Of a stretch of DNA of 64,000 bases, positions 48,225 through 56,531 are shown one piece after another. This DNA is from Heliomicrobium gestii (GTDB lineage: Bacteria; Bacillota; Desulfitobacteriia; Heliobacteriales; Heliobacteriaceae): NCBI RefSeq assembly GCF_009877435.1, contig NZ_WXEX01000004.1:246864-310863 (forward strand), in the 5' to 3' direction. Position 1 is the first letter of the stretch, and each line of letters begins with the position of its first letter. The notes beneath the pieces were generated by a model that was given only the letters and a program-made list of their open reading frames with translations, was not told the origin of the DNA and ran no database searches. A program made the translations under genes and the position numbers.

Positions 48225-48253
48225 ATTATACTGAGCATCCCTATGGCATTCAA
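48225..48253 (-). promoter_or_regulatory. Sigma-A-type promoter of the NifX-like gene
   Basis: TTGAAT (48253-48248), a 17-base spacer and a perfect TATAAT (48230-48225) on the minus strand; the predicted RNA start is near 48218. Confidence 0.8.
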
Positions 48254-48271
48254 TCTTTTTCCGGGCATCTG

Positions 48272-48769
48272 CTAGCGACAATTGACCGTAAAGAGATAAT
48301 TCCACTTGGATGCATGCCTCAGTTCGTCTGTATAGATCTCGGTGATCATGTTGCGGTAGGGTAAAAATTCGAATCCATTGAGGACCTTCCGGTAGCGTTC
48401 GACAGCGCCCAACTCGCCGAACAGGGCTTTACGGATGCCTTCGCAATAATTGATCGGCCGCTCGAAGGTCGCCTCAGCCGCCGCAGGGGCTTCCTGACCG
48501 GTCACCTGCCAGTAAATCTCCCGCAGCATCCGCCCATGTTTCCGTTCGTCATCGCGGATCGACGCCACGATGTCCTTTTGATCCCGTGGGGCGGCGTTGA
48601 GCATGTAATCATAGAAAAGGTCATCTTCCCGTTCGGCCTTCACGGACTCGACGATCAGGCGCAAGGCCTCCGGTAAGGCGTACACCGCTGTGTACATATG
48701 GGTAGGGTAATAGCGGTAGGTGACGAAGGGATAGCCTGGGTAGGGCGCCGGAGGGCTGGTGGATGGCAT
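48272..48769 (-). CDS. Ferritin-like (rubrerythrin-type) di-iron protein
   Basis: A 165-residue four-helix protein. Helix pairs carry acidic/His metal motifs: VKAEREDDLFYDYM, IRDDERKHGRML (ExxH type), FGELGAVERYRKVL and YTDELRHASKWNYLF (ExxH). This fits the ferritin-like superfamily found near oxidative-stress or spore-coat genes. The N-terminus is proline/tyrosine-rich (PPAPYPGYPFVTYRYYP), as in spore-coat-associated ferritin-like proteins. ATG 48769 has AAGGGAG nine bases upstream and is preferred to ATGs at 48793-48796. Confidence 0.8.
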   Translation of the reverse strand: MPSTSPPAPYPGYPFVTYRYYPTHMYTAVYALPEALRLIVESVKAEREDDLFYDYMLNAAPRDQKDIVASIRDDERKHGRMLREIYWQVTGQEAPAAAEATFERPINYCEGIRKALFGELGAVERYRKVLNGFEFLPYRNMITEIYTDELRHASKWNYLFTVNCR

Positions 48770-48809
48770 GTCGTCTCGCTCCCTTTTTGCCATCATACTA
48801 TGCAGGCGG

Positions 48810-50453
48810 TCAGGGCGCGGTCACACCGAAGAGCGCCGTCGAGTCGGCATGCTCGATGAAAATCGGCACGAGTCCGGGATCGAAGAGGCTGCCACACCCC
48901 CGCTCCAACTCGTCGAGGGCCGCTTGCGGGCTGATCGCCCTGGCATAGACCCGGTCATGGGTCAGCACATCATAGACATCGACGATCGACAGGATGCGAG
49001 CCAGGCGGGGGATCTCCTCGCCTTTGCGCCCATAGGGGTAGCCGGAGCCATCCCAACGCTCATGCAAGGCCAGGATCGCCTCGGCCACCGCCGGTTCACC
49101 GATGGATTGGGCCATCCGGCAGCCGATCTCGCTGTGTTGGCGAACGACTTCCCATTCCTCCGGCGTCAGCGGCCCCGCTTTGCCGAGGATCCCTTTGGGC
49201 AGGGCCACCTTGCCGATGTCATGAAGGGAGGCCAACAACATGAGGTTGCGCATCTCTGTCGAGTGGACGCCGATGCCGAGGCGACCGGCAAAATCGGCGG
49301 CCATCTCGCGCACCCGCTCCACATGGCCCTCGATCTCGAAGCAGGTCTCCCGCTGCAGCGCCTCCAGCCCCAGCACAATGTTCTGAAGGACGCGGCGGCT
49401 CTCAGGCAGTTTATTGCTGTACATCCGGTTCTCAGCCAGCCGGAAGAGGTCGCTGAATGCGACCGGCTTCTCGGCTGTGGCGCCCCCGAGGGCCATGCTG
49501 AGATCGATCGGCGCCGGCGCGGCTTGCCGGCAGGCCGCGTAAATCTGGTCGCAAAGGGCCTGGCAGGCGACGGCGTTGGTCTGCGGCAGCAGAATCAGGA
49601 ACTCGTCGCCGCCCCAGCGCGCGGCCATGCCTGCCTCGCAACAGCAGTCAAAGAGGATCGCGGCGGCGCTGGCAATCAGCCGGTCGCCCGTTTCATGACC
49701 GAAGACATCGTTGGTCAATTTCAGCCCGTTAACGTCGGCCACGATGACGCTGAAAGGGTATTGCGAGGCCGTCATCAAGGAAGGCAGCAGGGTCTCCGCG
49801 TAGTTGCGATTGTACAATCCCGTCAGTTTATCGTGGGTGTTCAAAAAGGCCAGTCTGGCATCGGCTTCTTTTTTCTCTGTCAAATCGGTCAGAATGAGGA
49901 GAATTACATCCTCCTCCCGGCGGCCGGGCGGAGAGACAAGCAACCGGGCCTGCACTTGAATATGCCGCACTCCGATGCGCAAACCGGTAGGAACCTGTTG
50001 GAGGAGCCGGTTTCGGCTTGCTTCGTCTTCGGCAGCGAAAATGGCGCAAAAGATGCCCTCGAGTCGCAGGCCCTCCTCCGAACCGGGAGGTGTCAACAGT
50101 TCGACAATATTGACGCGGGCGATCTTTTTCTCTTCAAAAATGCGCGCGCACTCGGCGCTGTACTCCTTCTGAACGATCAGGTCGCGACCAAAGGTCAGAA
50201 AGCCCTGGTTGGAGTTATCGAGCAGCGTCCGGATCTTCTCTTCGCGCTCTTTTAAAATCGTCCCCTGGATGTCGCTGATCAAGAAGGCTTTTTTCGTTTC
50301 TTTCAACAGTTTTTGATAACTCTGCGCCAGCGCCTCGTATTTGAACAGCAGCGGGTTGTCGCCATGGCGAGGATCAGCCAGTTGTCGCAAGGCGTCCTCG
50401 AGGACCCGTTTCTCCTGTTCAAATAAAAAACCGCCCTGTTCTTCTTTGGTCAT
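48810..50453 (-). CDS. siaD: SiaD-like cyclic-di-GMP enzyme: PAS, GGDEF and HD-GYP
   Basis: A 547-residue soluble protein. A helical signalling segment (residues 44-74, KLLKETKKAFLISDIQG) is followed by a PAS-like domain (75-195) and a GGDEF domain with an intact WGGDEF (281-285) and Asp/Asn metal region (VADVNGLKLTNDVFGH). A C-terminal HD-GYP phosphodiesterase has HDIGK (411-415) and HERWDGSGYP. It can therefore in principle both make and break cyclic di-GMP. The start ATG overlaps the SiaA stop (ATGA). In Pseudomonas, SiaC binds and activates the cyclase SiaD; the HD-GYP addition is different from that GGDEF-only protein. Confidence 0.87.
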   Translation of the reverse strand: MTKEEQGGFLFEQEKRVLEDALRQLADPRHGDNPLLFKYEALAQSYQKLLKETKKAFLISDIQGTILKEREEKIRTLLDNSNQGFLTFGRDLIVQKEYSAECARIFEEKKIARVNIVELLTPPGSEEGLRLEGIFCAIFAAEDEASRNRLLQQVPTGLRIGVRHIQVQARLLVSPPGRREEDVILLILTDLTEKKEADARLAFLNTHDKLTGLYNRNYAETLLPSLMTASQYPFSVIVADVNGLKLTNDVFGHETGDRLIASAAAILFDCCCEAGMAARWGGDEFLILLPQTNAVACQALCDQIYAACRQAAPAPIDLSMALGGATAEKPVAFSDLFRLAENRMYSNKLPESRRVLQNIVLGLEALQRETCFEIEGHVERVREMAADFAGRLGIGVHSTEMRNLMLLASLHDIGKVALPKGILGKAGPLTPEEWEVVRQHSEIGCRMAQSIGEPAVAEAILALHERWDGSGYPYGRKGEEIPRLARILSIVDVYDVLTHDRVYARAISPQAALDELERGCGSLFDPGLVPIFIEHADSTALFGVTAP

Positions 50454-52357
50454 TTTCTACCTCCCCCCTTCGGCGAGACATCCCTTGCGGCCCTCGGGGT
50501 AAAGACGAGCACCGTGATATCATCCCGCTGGGCTTCTTCCCCCATGTAGTCAGAAAGGGTTTGGGTGAATATCTCCTGCTGCGCCGGCAGGGCGACGCCG
50601 CTAAGACCGGCGATCAAGTTTTTGAAGCGTCGTTTTCCGAAGGAGTAGTCCTGAACGCCGCCGTTTTGATCCAGATAGCCGTCTGTCGTGAGGTAAAGGA
50701 AGTCGCCTTCTCCCACCTCCACCACCCGGTTTTCGATGGAATCATCCGATGCAAAGCGGGGGTGGCCGATGCTCTTCCTGCCGCCCTTCATCACGGTCAC
50801 TGATGTAGAAGCTCCAGACTGGTAGAGGTCCATCCCGGCGCCGGCGAAGACAACACGCCTTCCCTTGATCGAACAGAGGCCAATGTCAAGGCCGTCATAG
50901 CGCGTTTCCCCGTCCGCTTTTTTCTGGATCGTCTCCCGGACAGCCTGGTGCAACCGCCGCAGGATTTCGGCGGGATCCTCTCGAAAAGCTTCATCCGTTC
51001 GCTCATCGGCGATATGGTTCAACATCGTGGTGACGGCCATCGTCATTAACGCGCCGGGGACACCGTGTCCCGTGCAATCGCCGACAGCGACGATGCACTC
51101 GTCGTCATTGTAACGGCGGATCCAGAGGAAGTCGCCGCCCACGACATCGCGGGGGCGCCAGATCAGGAAGTGTTCCGCAAACAGTTCTCCCAGTTCGTAT
51201 GGCGCCGGAAGCACCGCATCCTGCAATCGTTTGGCGTAATCGATGCTGTCCATGATCTTGCGGTTTTTTTCAGACAGTTCCCGGGTGCGCTCCCCCACAA
51301 TCCGCTCCAGTTCTTCATTTAGCTCCAGGGCGCGCCGGTAGGGGTCAGCGATGCGCCGGGATACGATGTAAAAGACAATGCAAATCAGGGTGACGGAAAG
51401 CAACCCTGTCACAAACATGTTGACCAGGATCGAGTTCAGCACCGCCAGGCTCTCGGCGCGAGGAACCTGAAAAACCAGTTTCCAACCGGTGGCGCGGATC
51501 GGCTGGCTGATCAGGTCCAACCGATTTCCAGCGCCGTCCACGTATTCCATCACGCTCGTTTCGCCCTGATCGTTCGCGCTGAACAAAACCTTCTCCTCGA
51601 TCGCATCGGGCAGATAATCAGCGAGGTTTTTCCCGTTGCACTCCAAACTGTCGGAGAGGTGGATGGCGCCCTTCTCGTCAACCAGCCAAAGACGGCTTCC
51701 GGCGCTGAACCGGTACTGCTGGAATTCCTGCGCCAGATCCTCCAGGCTGAGGCCGACGCCCGCCACACCGTAGGCTCTCGCTGCGCTGCCGATACGGGCG
51801 TTGACGAATATGTAGGTGTTCTGTCGCGCCTTGTTGTAGTCGAGATGGACCTGTAGCGGCGCCTTTGAGGCGAGAAAATCGAAGAACCAGCGATCATAGG
51901 GATCCTGGGGATCCATCGTCTGCATGATTTTCCCCTGCTCGCCCCAGTAGTTTCGCGATTGGGCGCTGACGATGAAGGTGTTCACATAACCATGATCACG
52001 AGCGATATCGACCAGCTTTTGGCGCGCTTTATCGCCCAGTTGATCATCCCGTTCACCTGTCGCCACCCACTCCGTCACTGTCGGATCGCTGGCAAGCAGG
52101 CGCGCCGTCTCGGTGGCCCGCTCCAGCCGCCCGTCGATGCGGGCCGCCATGGACCGGGCGATGTAATGGAGGTCCTTTGTTTTCAACTTGTCGATGACGC
52201 CGGTTCTCGTAATGGAATAGCCAATGACGCCGGTCAGCAGGACGGCCAGGGTGATCATGGCCGTCGCCAGCACGATGACCTTCATCGCGCCACGGTCATA
52301 GAGAACGTTCCGTCCTCCCTCAAGAAGGCCCTTTTCCTTCTCCAGCCCCATCGTCAT
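50450..52357 (-). CDS. siaA: SiaA-like PP2C phosphatase with Cache sensor
   Basis: About 635 residues. TM1 is near the N-terminus (MKVIVLATAMITLAVLLTGVIGYS region), followed by a double-Cache extracytoplasmic domain and TM2 (LVNMFVTGLLSVTLICIVFYIV). A coiled linker (ELERIVGERTRELSEKNRKI) leads to a SpoIIE/PP2C domain with the Mn motifs VVGGDFLW and VGDCTGHGVPGALM. It should dephosphorylate SiaC in response to an outside signal. Starts at 52357 or 52351 have AAAAGGGG upstream; an ATG at 52408 lacks one. Genes SiaB, SiaC, SiaA and SiaD follow in that order. Confidence 0.87.
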   Translation of the reverse strand: MTMGLEKEKGLLEGGRNVLYDRGAMKVIVLATAMITLAVLLTGVIGYSITRTGVIDKLKTKDLHYIARSMAARIDGRLERATETARLLASDPTVTEWVATGERDDQLGDKARQKLVDIARDHGYVNTFIVSAQSRNYWGEQGKIMQTMDPQDPYDRWFFDFLASKAPLQVHLDYNKARQNTYIFVNARIGSAARAYGVAGVGLSLEDLAQEFQQYRFSAGSRLWLVDEKGAIHLSDSLECNGKNLADYLPDAIEEKVLFSANDQGETSVMEYVDGAGNRLDLISQPIRATGWKLVFQVPRAESLAVLNSILVNMFVTGLLSVTLICIVFYIVSRRIADPYRRALELNEELERIVGERTRELSEKNRKIMDSIDYAKRLQDAVLPAPYELGELFAEHFLIWRPRDVVGGDFLWIRRYNDDECIVAVGDCTGHGVPGALMTMAVTTMLNHIADERTDEAFREDPAEILRRLHQAVRETIQKKADGETRYDGLDIGLCSIKGRRVVFAGAGMDLYQSGASTSVTVMKGGRKSIGHPRFASDDSIENRVVEVGEGDFLYLTTDGYLDQNGGVQDYSFGKRRFKNLIAGLSGVALPAQQEIFTQTLSDYMGEEAQRDDITVLVFTPRAARDVSPKGGGRK

Positions 52358-52420
52358 CGCGCCCCTTTTGTCATACAGCGTTGCGCTGGGCCTCTGTGCC
52401 CCAGTCATGGGAGATGGTTG

Positions 52421-52825
52421 CTACCGTCCCGGTCCGTCTTTCCTCTCCCGAGAGATGATCTGAAAGGGCATCGACACGTCTTCCTTAAACTCCTCGGCGC
52501 ATTCCAATTCGCTGTCATTATCCTCATCATAGTACCAGTTCAGTGACAGTCGTTTCCCCTTCTTAAAGGCGTCATCCAACTTCTCCAGAAGCATCATGAC
52601 ACACTTGGAACTGCTCGTGTTGATGTAGGGGAAACTGAAGTCGATGACAACGTTGACTTCAGCCGTCAGTTGGTCCAGGTAGGCATCGACCCACCGCAGG
52701 ACCGGCTCGTAAAAGGTAAAGGCGTTTTCCGGGTATGACTGGCCGGATAACTTCAACATATGTCGCTGCGGGTCGAAGTCAACCTCCGGCGTTCCTTTTG
52801 ATCCGGCAATGAAGAGCTTCTCCAT
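52421..52825 (-). CDS. siaC: SiaC-family regulatory phosphoprotein (DUF1987)
   Basis: A 134-residue protein: IAGSKGTPEVDFDPQRHMLK, SYPENAFTFYEPVLRWVDAY, INTSSSKCVMMLLEKL and LSLNWYYDEDNDSELECAEE. This is the DUF1987/SiaC fold, an anti-sigma-antagonist-like partner switch. The Thr/Ser in NTSSSK corresponds to the site phosphorylated by SiaB in Pseudomonas (established there; inferred here). Unphosphorylated SiaC should activate SiaD. It lies 14 bases after siaB and 63 bases before siaA. Confidence 0.9.
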   Translation of the reverse strand: MEKLFIAGSKGTPEVDFDPQRHMLKLSGQSYPENAFTFYEPVLRWVDAYLDQLTAEVNVVIDFSFPYINTSSSKCVMMLLEKLDDAFKKGKRLSLNWYYDEDNDSELECAEEFKEDVSMPFQIISRERKDGPGR

Positions 52826-52839
52826 GGCAATTCCACTCC

Positions 52840-53388
52840 CTATATGATGGCTGTCAATGTGAAGAAAGCAAACCGCTCATCGATGTGGATGATCGAGTAT
52901 TCCAAGGGGGCGCTGGTTTTGCGGGCGATATCGATGAGACCGAGGCCGGCGCCGAGGCTGCCGGGCGGCAGTTCCTTTTTCATCTGTTCCTTGTAGAGTT
53001 TTTTCAGTTCCAACTTGTCCAGGGCGCTCACCCGATCGATGCGCTCCGCCAAAACCGGCGCGTCAGCGATTTCGATCAGGTTGCCGGAACTGACATAGGT
53101 GCCTCCCATTCGCTTCCCGATGACAATGATCCCAGAATTGGCCACTCGCTCATAGACGTCAGCGCCTTCTTTGACGGTAATGTAGTTTTTGATGTTCTGC
53201 GTTTGTTCGATAAAGATGGCGAAGATATTGAAGATGTCATTCTTCGGCCGGTTTTCGTTTTCCAGGTAGCTCTTCACCGCTTCGCCCAGTTCCTCAATGA
53301 TCCCCTGGGTGAAACGTCCGGAAAAGCTGATCAACACGTTTTCACTGCGAAGCGCCTGCTGCAGTTCAATCATACGGTTGCCGTTCAT
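52840..53388 (-). CDS. siaB: SiaB-family protein kinase
   Basis: A 182-residue GHKL-like kinase: VLISFSGRFTQGIIEELGEA, an N-box-like NIFAIFIEQTQNIKNY and a Gly-rich lid GSLGAGLGLIDIARKT. It matches the SiaB (DUF6272) proteins that phosphorylate SiaC. The start is ATG 53388 with GGGAGG upstream; the in-frame extension to 53463 has no ribosome site. It is first in the Sia operon; a TATAAT with partial -35 lies at 53462-53489. Confidence 0.9.
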   Translation of the reverse strand: MNGNRMIELQQALRSENVLISFSGRFTQGIIEELGEAVKSYLENENRPKNDIFNIFAIFIEQTQNIKNYITVKEGADVYERVANSGIIVIGKRMGGTYVSSGNLIEIADAPVLAERIDRVSALDKLELKKLYKEQMKKELPPGSLGAGLGLIDIARKTSAPLEYSIIHIDERFAFFTLTAII

Positions 53389-53461
53389 ATTGCTGCCTCC
53401 CTTGACGCAGATTCGGTTCCATATTATCATCTTTTGCTTCCCAACGGATCGGCGCGTTTCC

Positions 53462-53489
53462 ATTATAAAATAAGCAGCCCCGGTGTTGA
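53462..53489 (-). promoter_or_regulatory. Candidate promoter of the Sia operon
   Basis: A perfect TATAAT (53467-53462) on the minus strand, with TCAACA (53489-53484) 16 bases upstream, lies 74 bases before the siaB start codon. Confidence 0.5.
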
Positions 53490-53630
53490 TTAAAATCTTG
53501 GCGAAGTACCTAAAGTTGATCTAAAGGATTGACACAAGGGGATATGTCATTCAAGCGCTCGCGAAGGGAAAAGGATGCAGGACGAATTGTGTCGAACTAT
53601 TAGACAAAAGGAAGAAACGGGAGGGATAGA

Positions 53631-54338
53631 ATGCAGGGGAAAAAAGTCCTGATTGTGGAAGATGACGCGAAAATCCGCCAACTGTTGATCCTCTATCTTG
53701 AAAAAAATGGGTACCTCACGGCGGCGGCGGAAACAGGTTCAGAGGCGCTGCGTCTCTTTGAGTCCGAACAGCCTGACCTGCTCCTGTTGGATATCCTTCT
53801 GCCCGATATGGACGGCTACCAGATCTGCCAGGAGATCCGCGACTGTTCCAATGTGCCGATCCTCTTCATGAGTTGCATGAAGGAGGCGGAGCACATCATC
53901 CAGGCGCTGAAACTGGGCGGTGACGACTATATCACCAAGCCCTTCGACCCAAACGTGCTCGTGGCCCGGGTGGAGGCCAAGCTGCGCCGGGCGCCCATCT
54001 TCCGGCGGGTCTCTCATGCAGAAGAACCGGCGCCGACCCGCCTGCTGGTCTTTGACGACCTGGAGATCGACCTGGCCAACTACCGGGTCACTGTCGGCCG
54101 CCAACCCGTCTCCCTGGCGGCCAAAGAATTGCAACTTCTTTTCTTCCTGGCTCAACACCCCAATCAGGTCTTTACGGCCCAAGAGCTGTACACGCGGATC
54201 TGGGGGTATGAAGATGTGGGCGACTACCGGACCGTCATGACCCATGTCAGCAACATCCGCAAAAAGATCAAATCCGACCCGTCGGCGCCGGAGCGCATTC
54301 AGAACATCCGCGGTTTTGGCTATAAATTCAACGGCTGA
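53631..54338 (+). CDS. OmpR-family response regulator
   Basis: A 235-residue regulator. The receiver has KVLIVEDDAKIRQLL, the phospho-Asp in LLLLDILLPDMDG, the Ser of LFMSCMKE and the Lys in YITKPFDP. The C-terminal winged helix has RQPVSLAAKELQLLFFLAQH, TRIWGYEDVGDYRTVMTHVS and IRGFGYKF. It should bind DNA as a dimer. GGGAGGG upstream of ATG 53631. The partner kinase starts 42 bases after its stop. The pair is divergent from the Sia operon, so the intergenic region 53389-53630 may be its target. Confidence 0.93.
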   Translation: MQGKKVLIVEDDAKIRQLLILYLEKNGYLTAAAETGSEALRLFESEQPDLLLLDILLPDMDGYQICQEIRDCSNVPILFMSCMKEAEHIIQALKLGGDDYITKPFDPNVLVARVEAKLRRAPIFRRVSHAEEPAPTRLLVFDDLEIDLANYRVTVGRQPVSLAAKELQLLFFLAQHPNQVFTAQELYTRIWGYEDVGDYRTVMTHVSNIRKKIKSDPSAPERIQNIRGFGYKFNG

Positions 54339-54380
54339 CGCTTTTTGCGGCGATACGGCCACAGGAAGGAGTTGCCTACG

Positions 54381-55403
54381 TTGCCGAGGGATGGCGATGG
54401 CAATACGCTATTCGGTAGGGAAACCCTGGTGCTGAATTCAGCGAAGGCCGAGGTTGTCCACATTTCCGCTCCCGAAGCGAGGCAGACCTTTGCCGACCTC
54501 ACTTCAGAATACGAAAAACTTCTGAAGGTATCGGCAAAGATTTTTAAAATCAGCGACATCCAGGGGCGGTTGCTCAAGGAACGGGAGTATGAGATCAATG
54601 AGGCCAATGGGAGCTTGCACCGCCTGGAGCAGTCGCGCCGCCGTCTCGTCTCCGACATCTCCCATGAACTGGGCACACCGATGACCTCGATTCAGGGGTA
54701 TCTTCGGGCCATGCTGGACGGGATCGTGGCGCCCGATCCGGAAAATCTGAAGATGGTTTATGAAAAAGTCCTGCTGGTGAACCAACTCGTCGAGGACCTC
54801 TTTGAACTGTCGAAATTGGAGTTCGGCCAGCCCGCTTTCGATCTGAAACGGATCCAACCGGATGTGTTGGCTGACGATCTGGTTCGCCGCTTTGGCGCCG
54901 ACATCCGGCAACGGGGCTTCCGTTTTGAATCTTCGCTGGCTCTGCCCTCTCCCGCCGCCGGCGCCCTTTTTCTCTCTGTGGACACGATGCGCATCGAACA
55001 GGTGATGAACAACCTGATCTCCAATGCGCTGAAATACACCGCACCAGGGGGAACGATCCGGCTATGCTTTCGCTTTATCTACCCCGATGAGGCCCCCCTG
55101 CCCCAGAAAACGCCTGTGTCGTTGCAAATCCGTGTGGTCGACAACGGTCCGGGTATCGACGAAGCGGCGCGGGCACAGGTATTTGACCGTTTTTACCGGG
55201 CAGACCGTTCCCGCCAGGAGGAAGGCGCCGGTCTCGGCCTGGCGATCGCCAAACAGATCGTGATCGGCCACGGCGGGCAGATCGGCCTGGAGAGTCAACT
55301 CGGCAAAGGCAGCACTTTTTATTTTACACTGCCCCTCACAGCCACCCCTCCCGGGGTATCAGCGTATTCACAATCAGGCAAAAAAGGAGCCTCCGAGAAG
55401 TGA
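54381..55403 (+). CDS. Soluble sensor histidine kinase sharing a module with SiaD
   Basis: A 340-residue kinase with no membrane segment. Residues about 43-72 (EYEKLLK...FKISDIQG...KEREYEI) match the N-terminal signalling segment of the SiaD-like protein at 19 of 30 positions. The phosphoacceptor helix VSDISHELGTPMTSIQGYLR (His about 95) and HATPase boxes (NNLISNALKYT; VDNGPGIDE; AGLGLAIAKQI) are intact. The start is TTG 54381 with AAGGAG nine bases upstream; an earlier TTG at 54345 has none. It pairs with the regulator upstream. Its 3' end lies in the following terminator hairpin. Confidence 0.9.
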   Translation: MPRDGDGNTLFGRETLVLNSAKAEVVHISAPEARQTFADLTSEYEKLLKVSAKIFKISDIQGRLLKEREYEINEANGSLHRLEQSRRRLVSDISHELGTPMTSIQGYLRAMLDGIVAPDPENLKMVYEKVLLVNQLVEDLFELSKLEFGQPAFDLKRIQPDVLADDLVRRFGADIRQRGFRFESSLALPSPAAGALFLSVDTMRIEQVMNNLISNALKYTAPGGTIRLCFRFIYPDEAPLPQKTPVSLQIRVVDNGPGIDEAARAQVFDRFYRADRSRQEEGAGLGLAIAKQIVIGHGGQIGLESQLGKGSTFYFTLPLTATPPGVSAYSQSGKKGASEK

Positions 55404-55425
55404 CACTCGGAGGCTCCTTTTTTGC
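55380..55425 (+). terminator. Bidirectional terminator
   Basis: AAAAAAGGAGCCTCCGAG and CTCGGAGGCTCCTTTTTT pair exactly around an eight-base loop. It overlaps the last codons of the kinase gene and ends four bases before the stop of the convergent EamA gene. Confidence 0.93.
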
Positions 55426-55428
55426 CGA

Positions 55429-56340
55429 TTAGGGGGCGGCAACGCCGTCGGCCCGTTTCTTGCTTTGAAAGATGCCCGAAGCCAACAGGGCGCCGCCGAA
55501 CACGAGCGCTGCGCCCAACCAATGGTAGCCGTAAAGGGGTTCCTGCAAGCCCCAATAGGCGATGGCGGCGGCATAGACGGTGATCAGGTTTTGAAAGAGG
55601 GACGATACGGTGGCGCCATAGGCTTGGACCGCCTGGTTCCACCAGTAGAAGGCGAGGACCGACGCAAAAAGGCCGAGGTATACGGCAGCGCCCCACATCC
55701 ATGGCGCCGCTGGTTGGCGGGTGGCAGCGGAAAGGTTCCAGTCGTAAATTCCCATGGGAAGCAGGAGCAGCGCGCCGATGGCGAAGGAGTAGCCTGTGGC
55801 CGCCAGGACTGGCACGTCTTGCGCCGCCTTGCGCCCGGCGATTGTATAGAGCGCCCAGAGGGCCGTCGCCAGCAACACCAGCAGGTCGCCGGGATTGAAG
55901 GACAACTGAGTCAGCCGTTCCCACGATCCCTGGGCCGCCACGACAGCGACGCCTGCCACAGACAGGATGATGCCGGCCGCTTGGGTGCGCTGTAATTTTT
56001 CACGATCGATGAGAAAGACGAGCATGGCCGTGACCATCGGGCTCAGCGCATTGATCAACGTGGCGTTTACCGATGTGGTATAGCGGAGTCCCAGGTAAAG
56101 AACGGTGTTGAAAAGGCAGACGCCTGACAAGGCCATGAGGGTGATCCAGCCCCAGGAACGCCGGGTGATGCGCTCGATGGGATAGGTGCGGAGGGCCATC
56201 GGCAACATGATCACCGCGGCGATGACGAAGCGGATGCTCGATAAGGCAAAGGCGGGGATGGCGACGACCAGCAGCCGTCCCATCACAAAGTTGGTCGCCC
56301 AGATAAGCGGCGTCAGGATCAGTTTATAAAAGGGGTTCAA
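55429..56340 (-). CDS. EamA-family (DMT) transporter
   Basis: A 303-residue, ten-helix drug/metabolite transporter with the two tandem EamA halves (LIWATNFVMGRLLV...GLRYTTSVNATLINALSPMV; ATALWALYTIAGRKA...AYGATVSSLFQNLITVYAA). It probably exports a metabolite; the substrate is unknown. The start appears to be TTG 56340, since a stop lies three codons upstream in frame. The ribosome site is weak: AGGAAGG is 16 bases away. It is convergent with the kinase gene. Confidence 0.85.
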   Translation of the reverse strand: MNPFYKLILTPLIWATNFVMGRLLVVAIPAFALSSIRFVIAAVIMLPMALRTYPIERITRRSWGWITLMALSGVCLFNTVLYLGLRYTTSVNATLINALSPMVTAMLVFLIDREKLQRTQAAGIILSVAGVAVVAAQGSWERLTQLSFNPGDLLVLLATALWALYTIAGRKAAQDVPVLAATGYSFAIGALLLLPMGIYDWNLSAATRQPAAPWMWGAAVYLGLFASVLAFYWWNQAVQAYGATVSSLFQNLITVYAAAIAYWGLQEPLYGYHWLGAALVFGGALLASGIFQSKKRADGVAAP

Positions 56341-56464
56341 GGGTTCTCATACACGACCTTCCTATATTAAAGTATACATTTTTGTGACAAACATTGGGCA
56401 AAGGGCTGCCTTCATTTCATCATAACACAATTCCAGCCATCGGGCGAAGTGACAAAGATGACAA

Positions 56465-56501
56465 CAAAAATAAAGAACCGCAGTCAAGCGCCTGCGGTTC
56501 C
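56465..56501 (-). terminator. Terminator of the cobalamin-salvage unit
   Basis: AACCGCAG-GCGCTTGA-CTGCGGTT followed by CTTTATTTTTG on the minus strand, 38 bases after the stop at 56532. Confidence 0.8.
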
Positions 56502-56531
56502 ACCGAGGTTGGATTCTTTGTATCTACGTAT

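Noticed and set aside
48759..50255. Plus-strand open frame of 498 codons
   Set aside because: Antisense to the SiaD-like gene; no ribosome site or recognisable motifs.
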